A stretch of DNA of 64,000 bases from Budorcas taxicolor (taxonomy: Eukaryota > Chordata > Mammalia > Artiodactyla > Bovidae). Where the stretch lies: contig NW_026292661.1 in assembly GCF_023091745.1 (NCBI RefSeq), positions 868,001-932,000 on the forward strand. The letters are read 5' to 3'. Position numbers and translations under genes: made by a program. Numbering within the stretch: position 1 is the stretch's first letter; every line of letters starts with the position of its first letter. Of this stretch, positions 21,699 to 35,031 are shown piece after piece. A model generated the notes under the pieces. That model saw only the letters and a list, made by a program, of their open reading frames with translations. It was not told where the DNA came from and ran no database searches.

Positions 21699-24600
21699 GA
21701 AAAGGATCCCTCATCTCGAGATACGGGGCGGAAACGGGGCTCCTCTGGATGTGGGCGGGACCCTCGTGTTTCCTGTCGAGTGGAGACGGGTATGTCGGGC
21801 AACTTCTTGATTTGCACCAAGGGTGTGAAGTACCCTTTCGAAGTTCCAGAGGTGAGGTGAGATCAGACTCGAGACGCCTCAGCGGAAATGGGCCTCATCT
21901 CGCCTGGAGGGGAGAACCTCCTGGATTTTCTCGAGTTGCGGCAAGTCTTCTCGGGTTACGATGGGTACCAGAGGGACCCGCTCTGGTGGTCTCAGGAAAG
22001 GCCAGTCCCCATGCGAGTTGCTAGGGGACCTCTAGGGATTCCTCTCCCGTCCATGCCGGGGCCTAAGACCTTGTGTGGAGTCGGGGCCGGAACCTTAGGA
22101 TTCCTCTCCAGTGTTGCCATGGATCTTGGGGTGCTTCTGAGTCTCCCCAGGGGAGTCAGGCCTCGTCTCGAGTGGGGGCCTGCACGTGCGCCTTCCTCCC
22201 GAGCTGCAGCAGTAGTGTCACGCTTCCCGTCACATGGTTCAAGGGATCTGTGGCTTTCCCTCGAGGCTTTCCCACGAGGCTTTCCCACAGGGCTGTGCCA
22301 CGTGCCACCTTGGTGTGAGTCGATCCTCGGCGTGAAAGACGAGCCGGTGAAGGGAAAAGAGATTCCTCTCTAATGGACTGAGGCATCTGGGGTACTCTTG
22401 GAATGATGGCACGACCGTGGAGTTCCTCTCGCCGTTCCTGTTGAGAGGGCCTCCTCTTGAGATGCGACGGTGACGCCGGGAACTCTTGCCCGAAGAAGCA
22501 GGGAAAGGATCCCTCATCTCGAGATACGGGGCGGAAACGGGGCTCCTCTGGATGTGGGCGGGACCCTCGTGTGTCCTCCCGAGTGGAGACGGGTATGTCG
22601 GGAACTTCTTGATTTGCACCAAGGGTGTGAAGGACCCTTTCTAGGTTCCAGAGATGAGGTGTGATCAGCCTCGAGACGCCTCAGCGGAAATGGGCCTCAT
22701 CTCGCCTAGAGGGGAGAACCTCCTGGATTTTCTCGAGTTGCGGCAGGTCTTCTCGAGTTACGACGGGGACCTCAGGGACCCGCTCTGGTGGCCTCAGGCA
22801 AGGCCAATCCCCATGCGAGTTGCTAGGGGCCCTCTCGGTATACCTCTCCCTTCCATGCCGGGGCCTAAGACCTTGTGTGGAGTCGGGGCCGGAACTTGAG
22901 GATTCCTCTGCAGTGTTGCCATGGATCTTGGGGTGCTTCTGAGTCTTCCCAGGGGAGTCAGGCCTCGTCTCGAGTGGGGGCATGCACGTGCGCTTTCCTC
23001 CCGAGCTGAAGCAGAAGTGTCACGCTTCCTGTCATGTGGATCAAGGGATCTGTGGTTTTCCCTCGAGGCTTTCCCACGAGGCTTTCCCACAGGGCTGTGC
23101 CACGTGCCACCTTGGTGTGAGTCAATCCTTGGCGTGAAAGACGAGCCGGTGAAGGGAAAAGAGGTTCCTCTGGAATGGACTGAGACATTTGGTGGACTCT
23201 TGGAATGGTGGCACGACCCTGGAGTTCCTCTCGCCGTTCCTGTAGAGAGGGCCTCCTATGGAAATGCGACGGGAACGCCGGGAACTCTTGCCCGATGAAG
23301 CAGGGAAAGGATCCCTCATCTCGAGCTACGAGGCGGAAACGGGGCTCCTCTGGATGTGGGCGGGACCCTCGTGTTTCCTCTCGAGTGGAGACGGGTATGT
23401 CGGGCAACTTCTTGATTTGCACCAAGGGTCTGAAGGACCCTTTCGAAGTTCCAGAGATGAGGTGTGATCAGCCTCCAGACGCATCAGCAGAAATGGGCCT
23501 CATCTTGCCTGGAGGGGAGAACCTCCTGGATTTTCTCGAGTGGCAGCAGGTCTTCTCGAGTTACGACGGGGACCTCAGGGACCCGCTCTTGTGGCCTCAG
23601 GCAAGGCCAGTCCCCATGCGATTTCTAGGGGCCCTCTCGGGATACCTCTCCCTTCTATGCCGGGGCCTAAGACCTTGTGTGGAGTCGGGGCCGGAACTTG
23701 AGGATTCCTCTCCAGTGTTGCCATGGATCTTGGGGTGCTTCTGAGTCTTCCCAGGGGAGTCAGGCCTCGTCTCGAGTGGGGGCATGCACGTGCGCTTTCC
23801 TCCCGAGCTTCAGCAGTAGTGTCACGCTTCCTGTCATGTGGATCAAGGGATCGGTGGTTTTCCCTCGAGGCTTTCCCACGAGGCTTTCCCACAGGGCTGT
23901 GCCACGTGCCACCTTGGTGTGAGTCGATCCTCGGCGTGAAAGACGAGCCGGTGAAGGGAAAAGAGGTTCCTCTGGAATGGACTGAGACATCTGGGGGACT
24001 CTTGGAATGGTGGCACGACCCTGGAGTTCCTCTCGCCGTTCCTGTTGAGAGGGCCTCCTCTTGAGATGCGACGGGCACGCCGGGAACTCTTTCCCGAAGA
24101 AGCAGGGAAAGGATCCCTCATCTCGAGCTACGAGGCGGAAACGGAGCTCCTCTGGATGTGGGCGGGACCCTCGTGATTCCTCTCGAGTGGAAACGGTTAT
24201 ATCGGGGAACTTCTTGATTTGCACCCAGGGTGTGAAGGACCCTTTCAAAGTTCCAGAGGTGAGGTGTGATCAGCCTCGAGACGCCTCAGCGGAAATGGGC
24301 CTCATCTCGCCTGGAGGGGAGAACCTCCTGGATTTTCTCTAGTTGCGGCAGGTCTTCTCGAGTTACGACGGGGACCTCAGGGACCCGCTCTGGTGGCCTC
24401 AGGAAAGGCCGGTCCCCATGCGAGTTGCTAGGGGACCTCTCGGGATTCCTCTCCCGTCCATGCCGGGGCCTCAGTCCTTGTGTGGAGTCGGGGCCGGAAC
24501 CTGAGGATTCCTCTCCAGTGTTGCCATGGATCTTGGGGTGCTTCTGAGTCTCCCCAGGGGAGTCAGGCCTCGTCTCGAGTGGGGGCATGCACGTGCGCTT

Positions 24601-25736
24601 TCCTCCCGAGCTGCAGCAGTAGTGTCACGCTTCCTGTCACGTGGATCAAGGGATCTGTGTCTTTCCCTCGAGGCTGTCCCTCGAGGCTTTCCCACGAGGC
24701 TTTCCCACAGGGCTGTGCCACGTGCCACCTTGGTGTGAGTCGATCCTTGGCGTGAAAGACGAGCCGGTGAAGGGAAAAGAGGTTCCTCTGGAATGGACTG
24801 AGACATCTGGGGGACTCTTGGAATGGTGGCACGACCCTGGAGTTCCTCTCGCTGTTCCTATTGAGAGGGCCTCCTCTTGAGATGCGACGGGAACGCCGGG
24901 AACTCTTTCCCGACGAAGCACGTAAAGGATCCCTCATCTCGAGCTACGAGGCGGAAACGGGGCTCCTCTGGATGTGGGCGGGACCCTCGTGATTCCTCTC
25001 GAGTGGAGACGGCTAGGTCGGGGAACTTCTTGATTTGCACCAAGGGTGTGAAGGACCCTTTCGAAGTTCCAGAGGGGAGGTGTGATCAGCCTCGAGATGC
25101 CTCAGTGGAAATGGGCCTCATCTCGCCTGGAGGGGAGAACCTCCTGGATTTTCTCGAGTTGCGGCAGGTCTTCTCGAGTTACGACGGGGACCACAGGGAC
25201 CCGCTCTGGTGGCCTCAGGAAAGGCCGGTCCCCATGCGAGTTGCTAGGGGACCTCTCGGGATTCCTCTCCCGTCCATGCCGGGGTCTAAGACCTTGTGTG
25301 GAGTCGGGGCCGGAACCTGAGGATTGCTCTCCAGTGTTGCCATGGATCTTGGGGTGCTTCTGAGTCTCCCCAGGGGAGTCAGGCCTCGTCTCGAGTGGGG
25401 GCATGCACGTGCGCTTTCCTCCCGAGCTGCAGCAGTAGTGTCACGCTTCCTGTCACGTGGATCAAGGGATCTGTGGCTTTCCCTCGAGGCTTTCCCTCCA
25501 GGCTTTCCCACGAGGCTTCCCACAGGGCTGGGCCACGTGCCACCATGGTGTGAGTCGATCCTCGGCGTGAAAGACGAGCCGGTAAAGGGAAAACAGGTTT
25601 CTCTGGAATGGACTGAGACATCTGGGGGACTCTTGGAATGGTGGCACGACCCTGGAGTTCCTCTCGCCGTTCCTGTTGAGAGGGCCTCCTCTTGAGATGC
25701 GACGGGAACGCCGGGAACTCTTTCCCGACGAAGCAG
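21699..25736. repeat. Pentamer higher-order repeat, copy 1 (4,038 bp)
   Basis: The unit contains monomer starts 22119 (V), 22921 (T), 23723 (S), 24526 (Q) and 25342 (Q'). Every position that I compared recurs 4,038 bp later, including rare variants: acggagctcc near 24142, ggttatatcgggg near 24195 and the loss in gggtatgtcgggaac near 22594. Readings in the various frames are the same in the two copies throughout. The unit boundary does not coincide with the monomer phase point. It lies in the shared segment cgacgaagcagg. Confidence 0.85.
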
Positions 25737-28700
25737 GAAAAGGATCCCTCATCTCGAGATACGGGGCGGAAACGGGGCTCCTCTGGATGTGGGCGGGACC
25801 CTCGTGTTTCCTGTCGAGTGGAGACGGGTATGTCGGGCAACTTCTTGATTTGCACCAAGGGTGTGAAGTACCCTTTCGAAGTTCCAGAGGTGAGGTGAGA
25901 TCAGACTCGAGACGCCTCAGCGGAAATGGGCCTCATCTCGCCTGGAGGGGAGAACCTCCTGGATTTTCTCGAGTTGCGGCAAGTCTTCTCGGGTTACGAT
26001 GGGTACCAGAGGGACCCGCTCTGGTGGTCTCAGGAAAGGCCAGTCCCCATGCGAGTTGCTAGGGGACCTCTAGGGATTCCTCTCCCGTCCATGCCGGGGC
26101 CTAAGACCTTGTGTGGAGTCGGGGCCGGAACCTTAGGATTCCTCTCCAGTGTTGCCATGGATCTTGGGGTGCTTCTGAGTCTCCCCAGGGGAGTCAGGCC
26201 TCGTCTCGAGTGGGGGCCTGCACGTGCGCCTTCCTCCCGAGCTGCAGCAGTAGTGTCACGCTTCCCGTCACATGGTTCAAGGGATCTGTGGCTTTCCCTC
26301 GAGGCTTTCCCACGAGGCTTTCCCACAGGGCTGTGCCACGTGCCACCTTGGTGTGAGTCGATCCTCGGCGTGAAAGACGAGCCGGTGAAGGGAAAAGAGA
26401 TTCCTCTCTAATGGACTGAGGCATCTGGGGTACTCTTGGAATGATGGCACGACCGTGGAGTTCCTCTCGCCGTTCCTGTTGAGAGGGCCTCCTCTTGAGA
26501 TGCGACGGTGACGCCGGGAACTCTTGCCCGAAGAAGCAGGGAAAGGATCCCTCATCTCGAGATACGGGGCGGAAACGGGGCTCCTCTGGATGTGGGCGGG
26601 ACCCTCGTGTGTCCTCCCGAGTGGAGACGGGTATGTCGGGAACTTCTTGATTTGCACCAAGGGTGTGAAGGACCCTTTCTAGGTTCCAGAGATGAGGTGT
26701 GATCAGCCTCGAGACGCCTCAGCGGAAATGGGCCTCATCTCGCCTAGAGGGGAGAACCTCCTGGATTTTCTCGAGTTGCGGCAGGTCTTCTCGAGTTACG
26801 ACGGGGACCTCAGGGACCCGCTCTGGTGGCCTCAGGCAAGGCCAATCCCCATGCGAGTTGCTAGGGGCCCTCTCGGTATACCTCTCCCTTCCATGCCGGG
26901 GCCTAAGACCTTGTGTGGAGTCGGGGCCGGAACTTGAGGATTCCTCTGCAGTGTTGCCATGGATCTTGGGGTGCTTCTGAGTCTTCCCAGGGGAGTCAGG
27001 CCTCGTCTCGAGTGGGGGCATGCACGTGCGCTTTCCTCCCGAGCTGAAGCAGAAGTGTCACGCTTCCTGTCATGTGGATCAAGGGATCTGTGGTTTTCCC
27101 TCGAGGCTTTCCCACGAGGCTTTCCCACAGGGCTGTGCCACGTGCCACCTTGGTGTGAGTCAATCCTTGGCGTGAAAGACGAGCCGGTGAAGGGAAAAGA
27201 GGTTCCTCTGGAATGGACTGAGACATTTGGTGGACTCTTGGAATGGTGGCACGACCCTGGAGTTCCTCTCGCCGTTCCTGTAGAGAGGGCCTCCTATGGA
27301 AATGCGACGGGAACGCCGGGAACTCTTGCCCGATGAAGCAGGGAAAGGATCCCTCATCTCGAGCTACGAGGCGGAAACGGGGCTCCTCTGGATGTGGGCG
27401 GGACCCTCGTGTTTCCTCTCGAGTGGAGACGGGTATGTCGGGCAACTTCTTGATTTGCACCAAGGGTCTGAAGGACCCTTTCGAAGTTCCAGAGATGAGG
27501 TGTGATCAGCCTCCAGACGCATCAGCAGAAATGGGCCTCATCTTGCCTGGAGGGGAGAACCTCCTGGATTTTCTCGAGTGGCAGCAGGTCTTCTCGAGTT
27601 ACGACGGGGACCTCAGGGACCCGCTCTTGTGGCCTCAGGCAAGGCCAGTCCCCATGCGATTTCTAGGGGCCCTCTCGGGATACCTCTCCCTTCTATGCCG
27701 GGGCCTAAGACCTTGTGTGGAGTCGGGGCCGGAACTTGAGGATTCCTCTCCAGTGTTGCCATGGATCTTGGGGTGCTTCTGAGTCTTCCCAGGGGAGTCA
27801 GGCCTCGTCTCGAGTGGGGGCATGCACGTGCGCTTTCCTCCCGAGCTTCAGCAGTAGTGTCACGCTTCCTGTCATGTGGATCAAGGGATCGGTGGTTTTC
27901 CCTCGAGGCTTTCCCACGAGGCTTTCCCACAGGGCTGTGCCACGTGCCACCTTGGTGTGAGTCGATCCTCGGCGTGAAAGACGAGCCGGTGAAGGGAAAA
28001 GAGGTTCCTCTGGAATGGACTGAGACATCTGGGGGACTCTTGGAATGGTGGCACGACCCTGGAGTTCCTCTCGCCGTTCCTGTTGAGAGGGCCTCCTCTT
28101 GAGATGCGACGGGCACGCCGGGAACTCTTTCCCGAAGAAGCAGGGAAAGGATCCCTCATCTCGAGCTACGAGGCGGAAACGGAGCTCCTCTGGATGTGGG
28201 CGGGACCCTCGTGATTCCTCTCGAGTGGAAACGGTTATATCGGGGAACTTCTTGATTTGCACCCAGGGTGTGAAGGACCCTTTCAAAGTTCCAGAGGTGA
28301 GGTGTGATCAGCCTCGAGACGCCTCAGCGGAAATGGGCCTCATCTCGCCTGGAGGGGAGAACCTCCTGGATTTTCTCTAGTTGCGGCAGGTCTTCTCGAG
28401 TTACGACGGGGACCTCAGGGACCCGCTCTGGTGGCCTCAGGAAAGGCCGGTCCCCATGCGAGTTGCTAGGGGACCTCTCGGGATTCCTCTCCCGTCCATG
28501 CCGGGGCCTCAGTCCTTGTGTGGAGTCGGGGCCGGAACCTGAGGATTCCTCTCCAGTGTTGCCATGGATCTTGGGGTGCTTCTGAGTCTCCCCAGGGGAG
28601 TCAGGCCTCGTCTCGAGTGGGGGCATGCACGTGCGCTTTCCTCCCGAGCTGCAGCAGTAGTGTCACGCTTCCTGTCACGTGGATCAAGGGATCTGTGTCT

Positions 28701-29774
28701 TTCCCTCGAGGCTGTCCCTCGAGGCTTTCCCACGAGGCTTTCCCACAGGGCTGTGCCACGTGCCACCTTGGTGTGAGTCGATCCTTGGCGTGAAAGACGA
28801 GCCGGTGAAGGGAAAAGAGGTTCCTCTGGAATGGACTGAGACATCTGGGGGACTCTTGGAATGGTGGCACGACCCTGGAGTTCCTCTCGCTGTTCCTATT
28901 GAGAGGGCCTCCTCTTGAGATGCGACGGGAACGCCGGGAACTCTTTCCCGACGAAGCACGTAAAGGATCCCTCATCTCGAGCTACGAGGCGGAAACGGGG
29001 CTCCTCTGGATGTGGGCGGGACCCTCGTGATTCCTCTCGAGTGGAGACGGCTAGGTCGGGGAACTTCTTGATTTGCACCAAGGGTGTGAAGGACCCTTTC
29101 GAAGTTCCAGAGGGGAGGTGTGATCAGCCTCGAGATGCCTCAGTGGAAATGGGCCTCATCTCGCCTGGAGGGGAGAACCTCCTGGATTTTCTCGAGTTGC
29201 GGCAGGTCTTCTCGAGTTACGACGGGGACCACAGGGACCCGCTCTGGTGGCCTCAGGAAAGGCCGGTCCCCATGCGAGTTGCTAGGGGACCTCTCGGGAT
29301 TCCTCTCCCGTCCATGCCGGGGTCTAAGACCTTGTGTGGAGTCGGGGCCGGAACCTGAGGATTGCTCTCCAGTGTTGCCATGGATCTTGGGGTGCTTCTG
29401 AGTCTCCCCAGGGGAGTCAGGCCTCGTCTCGAGTGGGGGCATGCACGTGCGCTTTCCTCCCGAGCTGCAGCAGTAGTGTCACGCTTCCTGTCACGTGGAT
29501 CAAGGGATCTGTGGCTTTCCCTCGAGGCTTTCCCTCCAGGCTTTCCCACGAGGCTTCCCACAGGGCTGGGCCACGTGCCACCATGGTGTGAGTCGATCCT
29601 CGGCGTGAAAGACGAGCCGGTAAAGGGAAAACAGGTTTCTCTGGAATGGACTGAGACATCTGGGGGACTCTTGGAATGGTGGCACGACCCTGGAGTTCCT
29701 CTCGCCGTTCCTGTTGAGAGGGCCTCCTCTTGAGATGCGACGGGAACGCCGGGAACTCTTTCCCGACGAAGCAG
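25737..29774. repeat. Pentamer higher-order repeat, copy 2 (4,038 bp)
   Basis: This is the second tandem copy, with starts 26157 (V), 26959 (T), 27761 (S), 28564 (Q) and 29380 (Q'). The join with copy 1 is visible. Sequence up to about 25726 (gaactctttcccg) follows the pattern found at 29.76 kb, while sequence from 25738 (aggaaaagg, then gatacgggg) follows the pattern found at 21.70 kb. The exchange therefore lies within bases 25726-25737. Near-perfect identity over 4 kb implies a recent event. Confidence 0.85.
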
Positions 29775-31797
29775 GGAAAGGATCCCTCATCTCGAGCTAC
29801 GAGGCGGAAACGGGGCTCCTCTGGAGGTGGGCGGGACCAGCGTGTTTCCTCTCGAGTGGAGATGTGTATGTCGGGGAACTTCTTGATTTGCACCAAGGGT
29901 GTGAAGGACCCTTTCGAAGTTCCAGAGATGAGGTGTGATCAGCCTCGAGACGCCTCAGCGGAAATGGGCCTCATCTCGCCTAGAGGGGAGAACCTCCTGG
30001 ATTTTCTCGAGTTGCGGCAGGTCTTCTCGAGTTACGACGGGGACCTCAGAGACCCGCTCTGGTGGCCTCAGGCAAGGCCAGTCCCCATGCGAGTTGCTAG
30101 GGGCCCTCTCGGGATACCTTTCCCTTCCATGCCGGGGCCTAAGACCTTGTGTGGAGTCAGGGCCGGAACTTCAGGTTTCCTACCCAGTGTTGCCATGGAT
30201 CTTGGGGTGCTTCTGAGTCTCCCCAGGGGATTCAGGCCTCGTCTCGAGTGGGGGCATGCACGTGCGCTTTCCTCCCGAGCTGCAGCAGTAGTGTCACGCT
30301 TCCTGTCATGTGGATCAAGGGATCTGTGGTTTTCCCTCGAGGCTTTCCCACGAGGCTTTCCCACAGGGCTGTGCCACGTGCCACCTTGGTGTGACTCGAT
30401 CCTCGGCGTGAAAGACGAGCCGGTAAAGGGAAAAGAGGTTCCTCTCTAATGGACTGAGACATCTCGGGGACTCTTGGAATGGTGGCCGACCCTGGAGTTC
30501 CTCTCGCCAGTCCTGTTGAGAGGGCCTCCTCTTGAGATGAGACGGGAACGCCGGGAACTCTTTCCCGACGAAGCACGAAAGGATCCCTCATCTCGAGCTA
30601 CGAGGCGGAAACGGGGCTCCTCTGGATGTGGGCGGGACCCTCGTGTTTCCTCTCGAGTGGAGACGGGTATGTCGGGGAACTTCTTGATTTGCACCAAGGG
30701 TGTGAAGGACCCTTTCGAAGTTCCAGAGGTGAGGTGTGATCAGCCTCGAGACGCCTCAGCGGAAATGGGCCTCATCTCGCCTGGAGGGGAGAACCTCCTG
30801 GATTTTCTCGAGTGGCAGCAGGTCTTCTCGAGTTACGACGGGGACCTCAGGGACCCGCTCTGGTGGCCTCAGGAAAGGCCAGTCACCATGCGAGTTTCCA
30901 GGGCCCCTCTAGGGATTCCTCTCCCGTCCATGCCGTGGGCTAAGACCTTGTGTGGAGTCGGGGCCGGAACCTGAGGATTCCTCTCCAGTGTTGCCATGGA
31001 TCTTGGGGTGCTTCTGAGTCTCCCCAGGGGAGTCAGGCCTCGTCTCGAGTGGGGGCATGCACGTGCGCTTTCCTCCTGAGCTGCAGCAGTAGTGTCACGC
31101 TTCCTGTCATGTGGATCAAGGGATCTGTGGTTTTCCCTCGAGGCTTTCCCACGAGGCTTTCCCACAGGGCTGTGCCACGTGCCACCTTGGTGTGACTCGA
31201 TCCTCGGCGTGAAAGACGAGCCGGTAAAGGGAAAAGAGGTTCCTCTCTAATGGACTGAGACATCTGGGGGACTCTTGAAATGGTGGCACGACCCTGGAGT
31301 TCCTCTCGCCAGTCCTGTTGAGAGGGCCTCCTCTTGAGATGCGACGGGAACGCCGGGAACTCTTTCCCGACGAAGCACGAAAGGATCCCTCATCTCGAGC
31401 TACGAGGCGGAAACGGGGCTCCTCTGGATGTGGGCGGGACCCTCGTGTTTCCTCTCGAGTGGAGACGGGTATGTCGGGTAACTTCTTGATTTGCACCAAG
31501 GGTGTGAAGGACCCTTTCGAAGTTCCAGAGGTGAGGTGTGATCAGCCTCGAGACGCCTCAGCGGAAATGGGCCTCATCTCGCCTGGAGGGGAGAACCTCC
31601 TGGATTTTCTCTAGTTGCGGCAGGTCTTCTCGAGTTACGACGGGGACCTCAGGGACCCGCTCTGGTGGCCTCAGGAAAGGCCGGTCCCCATGCGAGTTGC
31701 TAGGGGACCTCTCGGGATTCCTCTCCCGTCCATGCCGGGGCCTCAGTCCTTGTGTGGAGTCGGGGCCGGAACCTGAGGATTCCTCTCCAGTGTTGCC
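29775..31797. repeat. End of Q' monomer and two P monomers
   Basis: This stretch follows the pentamer and includes the short P copies at 30195 and 30996. Together with the Q copy at 31798 they repeat the P-P-Q order seen at 1945-6783. The 30195 copy shares the ggattcaggcc variant with the copy at 9218. Confidence 0.65.
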
Positions 31798-34700
31798 ATG
31801 GATCTTGGGGTGCTTCTGAGTCTCCCCAGGGGAGTCAGGCCTCGTCTCGAGTGGGGGCATGCACGTGCGCTTTCCTCCCGAGCTGCAGCAGTAGTGTCAC
31901 GCTTCCTGTCACGTGGATCAAGGGATCTGTGGCTTTCCCTCGAGGCTGTCCCTCGAGGCTTTCCCACGAGGCTTTCCCACAGGGCTGTGCCACGTGCCAC
32001 CTTGGTGTGAGTCGATCCTTGGCGTGAAAGACGAGCCGGTGAAGGGAAAAGAGGTTCCTCTGGAATGGACTGAGACATCTGGGGGACTCTTGGAATGGTG
32101 GCACGACCCTGGAGTTCCTCTCGCCGTTCCTGTTGAGAGGGCCTCCTCTTGAGATGCGACGGGAACGCCGGGAACTCTTTCCCGACGAAGCAGGGAAAGG
32201 ATCCCTCATCTCGAGCTACGAGGCGGAAACGGGGCTCCTCTGGATGTGGGCGGGACCCTCGTGATTCCTCTCGAGTGGAGACGGCTAGGTCGGGGAACTT
32301 CTTGATTTGCACCAAGGGTGTGAAGACCCTTTCGAAGTTCCAGAGGGGAGGTGTGATCAGCCTCGAGATTCCTCAGTGGAAATGGGCCTCATCTCGCCTG
32401 GAGAGGAGAACCTCCTGGATTTTCTCGAGTTGCGGCAGGTCTTCTCGAGTTACGACGGGGACCACAGGGACCCGCTCTGGTGGCCTCAGGAAAGGCCGGT
32501 CCCCATGCGAGTTGCTAGCGGCCCTCTCCGGATACCTCTCCCGTCCATGCCGGGGCCTAAGACCTTGTGGGGAGTCGGAGCCGGAAACTGAGGATTCCTC
32601 TCCAGTGTTGCCATGGATCTTGGGGTGCTTCTGAGTCTCCCCAGGGGAGTCAGGCCTCGTCTCGAGTGGGGGCATGCACGTGCGCTTTCCTTCCGAGCTG
32701 AAGCAGTAGTGTCACGCTTCCTGTCACGTGGATCAAGGGATCTGTGGCTTTCCCTCGAGGCTGTCCTCGAGGCTTTCCCACAGGGCTGTGACACGTGCCA
32801 CCTTGGTGTGAGTCGATCCTCGGCGTGAAAGACGAGCCGGTGAAGGGAAAAGAGGTTCCTCTGGAATGGACTGAGACATCTGGGGGACTCTTGGAATGGT
32901 GGCACGACCCTGGAGTTGCTCTCGCCGTTCCTGTTCAGAGGGCCTCCTCTTGAGATGCGATGGGAACGCCGGGTACTCTTTCCCGTCGAAGCAGGGAAAG
33001 GATCCCTCATCTCGAGCTACGAGGCGGAAACGGGGCTCCTCTGGATGTGGGCGGGACCCTCGTGATTCCTGTCGAGTGGAGACGGCTAGGTCGGGGAACT
33101 TCTTGATTTGCACCAAGGGTGTGAAGGACCCTTTCGAAGTTCCAGAGGTGAGGTGTGATCAGCCTCGAGACGCCTCAGCGGAAATGGGCCTCATCTCGCC
33201 TGGAGGGAAAACCTCCTGGATTTTCTCGAGTTGCGGCAGGTCTTCTCGAGTTACGACGGGGACCTCAGGGACCCGCTCTGGTGGCCTCAGGAAAGGCCAG
33301 TCCCCATGTGAGTTGCTAGGGGACCTCTCGGGATTCCTCTCCCGTCCATGCCGGGGCCTCAGTCCTTGTGTGGAGTCGGGGCCGGAAACTGATGATTCCT
33401 CGCCAGTGTTGCCATGGATCTTGGGGTGCTTCTGAGTCTCCCCAGGGGAGTCAGGCCTCGTCTCGAGTGGGGGCATGCACGTGCGCTTTCCTCCCGAGCT
33501 GCAGCAGTAGTGTCACGCTTCCTGTCACGTGGATCAAGGGATCTGTGGCTTTCCCTCGAGGCTGTCCCTCGAGGCTTTCCCACGAGGCTTTCCCACAGGG
33601 CTGTGCCACGGGCCACCTTGGTGTGAGTCGATCCTCGGCGTGAAAGACGAGCCGGTGAAGGGAAAAGAGGTTCCTCTGGAATGGACTGAGACATCTGGGG
33701 GACTCTTGGATTGGTGGCACGACCCTGGAGTTCCTCTCGCCGTTCCTGTTGAGAGGGCCTCCTCTTGAAATGCGACGGGAACGCCGGGAATTCTTTCCCG
33801 ACGAAGCAGGGAAAGGATCCCTCATCTCGAGCTACGAGGCGGAAACGGGGCTCCTCTGGATGTGGGCGGGACCTTCGTGATTCCTCTCGAGTGGAGACGG
33901 GTATGTCGGGCAACTTCTTGATTTGCACCAAGGGTCTGAAGGACCCTTTCGAAGTTCCAGAGATGAGGTGTGATCAGCCTCGAGACGCATCAGCGGAAAT
34001 GGGCCTCATCTCGCCTGGAGGGGAGAACCTCCTGGATTTTCTCGAGTGGCAGCAGGTATTCTCGAGTTACGACGGGGACCTCAGGGACCCGCTCTTGTGG
34101 CCTCAGGCAAGGCCAGTCCCCATGCGATTTCTAGGTGCCCTCTCGGGATACCTCTCCCTTCTATGTCGGGGCCTAAGACCTTGTGTGGAGTCGGGGCCGG
34201 AACTTGAGGATTCCTCTCCAGTGTTGCCATGGATCTAGGGGTGCTACTGAGTCTCCCCAGGGGAGTCAGGCCTCGTCTCGAGTGGGGGCATGCACGTGCG
34301 CTTTCTTCCCGAGCTTCAGCAGTAGTGTCACGCTTCCTGTCATGTGGATCAAGGGATCGGTGGTTTTCCCTCGAGGCTTTCCCACGAGGCTTTCCCACAG
34401 GGCTGTGCCACGTGCCACCTTGGTGTGAGTCGATCCTCGGCGTGAAAGTCGAGCCGGTGAAGGGAAAAGAGGTTCCTCTGGAATGGACTGAGACATCTGG
34501 GGGACTCTTGGAATGGTGGCACGACCCTGGAGTTCCTCTCGCCGTTCCTGTTGAGAGGGCCTCCTCTTGAGATGCGACGGGCACGCCGGGAACTCTTTCC
34601 CGAAGAAGCAGGGAAAGGATCCCTCATCTCGAGCTACGAGGAGGAAACGGGGCTCCTCTGGATGTGGGCGGGACCCTCGTGATTCCTCTCGAGTGGAAAC

Positions 34701-35031
34701 GGGTATGTCAGGGAACTTCTTGATTTGCACCAAGGGTGTGAAGGACCCTTTCAAAGTTCCAGAGGTGAGGTGTGATCAGCCTCGAGACGCCTCAGCGGAA
34801 ATGGGCCTCATCTCGCCTGGAGGGGAGAACCTCCTGGATTTTCTCGAGTTGCGGCAGGTCTTCTCGAGTTACGACGGGGACCTCAGGGACCCGCTCTGGT
34901 GGCCTCAGGAAAGGCCGGTCCCCATGCGAGTTGCTAGGGGACCTCTCGGGATTCCTCTCCCGTCCATGCCGGGGCCTCAGTCCTTGTGTGGAGTCGGGGC
35001 CGGAAACTGAGGATTCCTCTCCAGTGTTGCC
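31798..35031. repeat. Q-R-Q-S tetramer, copy 3 (3,234 bp), dispersed
   Basis: The monomers at 31798 (Q, 815), 32613 (R, 801), 33414 (Q, 815) and 34229 (S, 803) repeat the tetramer of 10822-17289 in the same order. They carry the same diagnostic variants, including gatctaggggtgctactg and gggtactctttcccgtcg. The copy stands about 14.5 kb from copy 2, with other repeat types in between. Confidence 0.75.
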
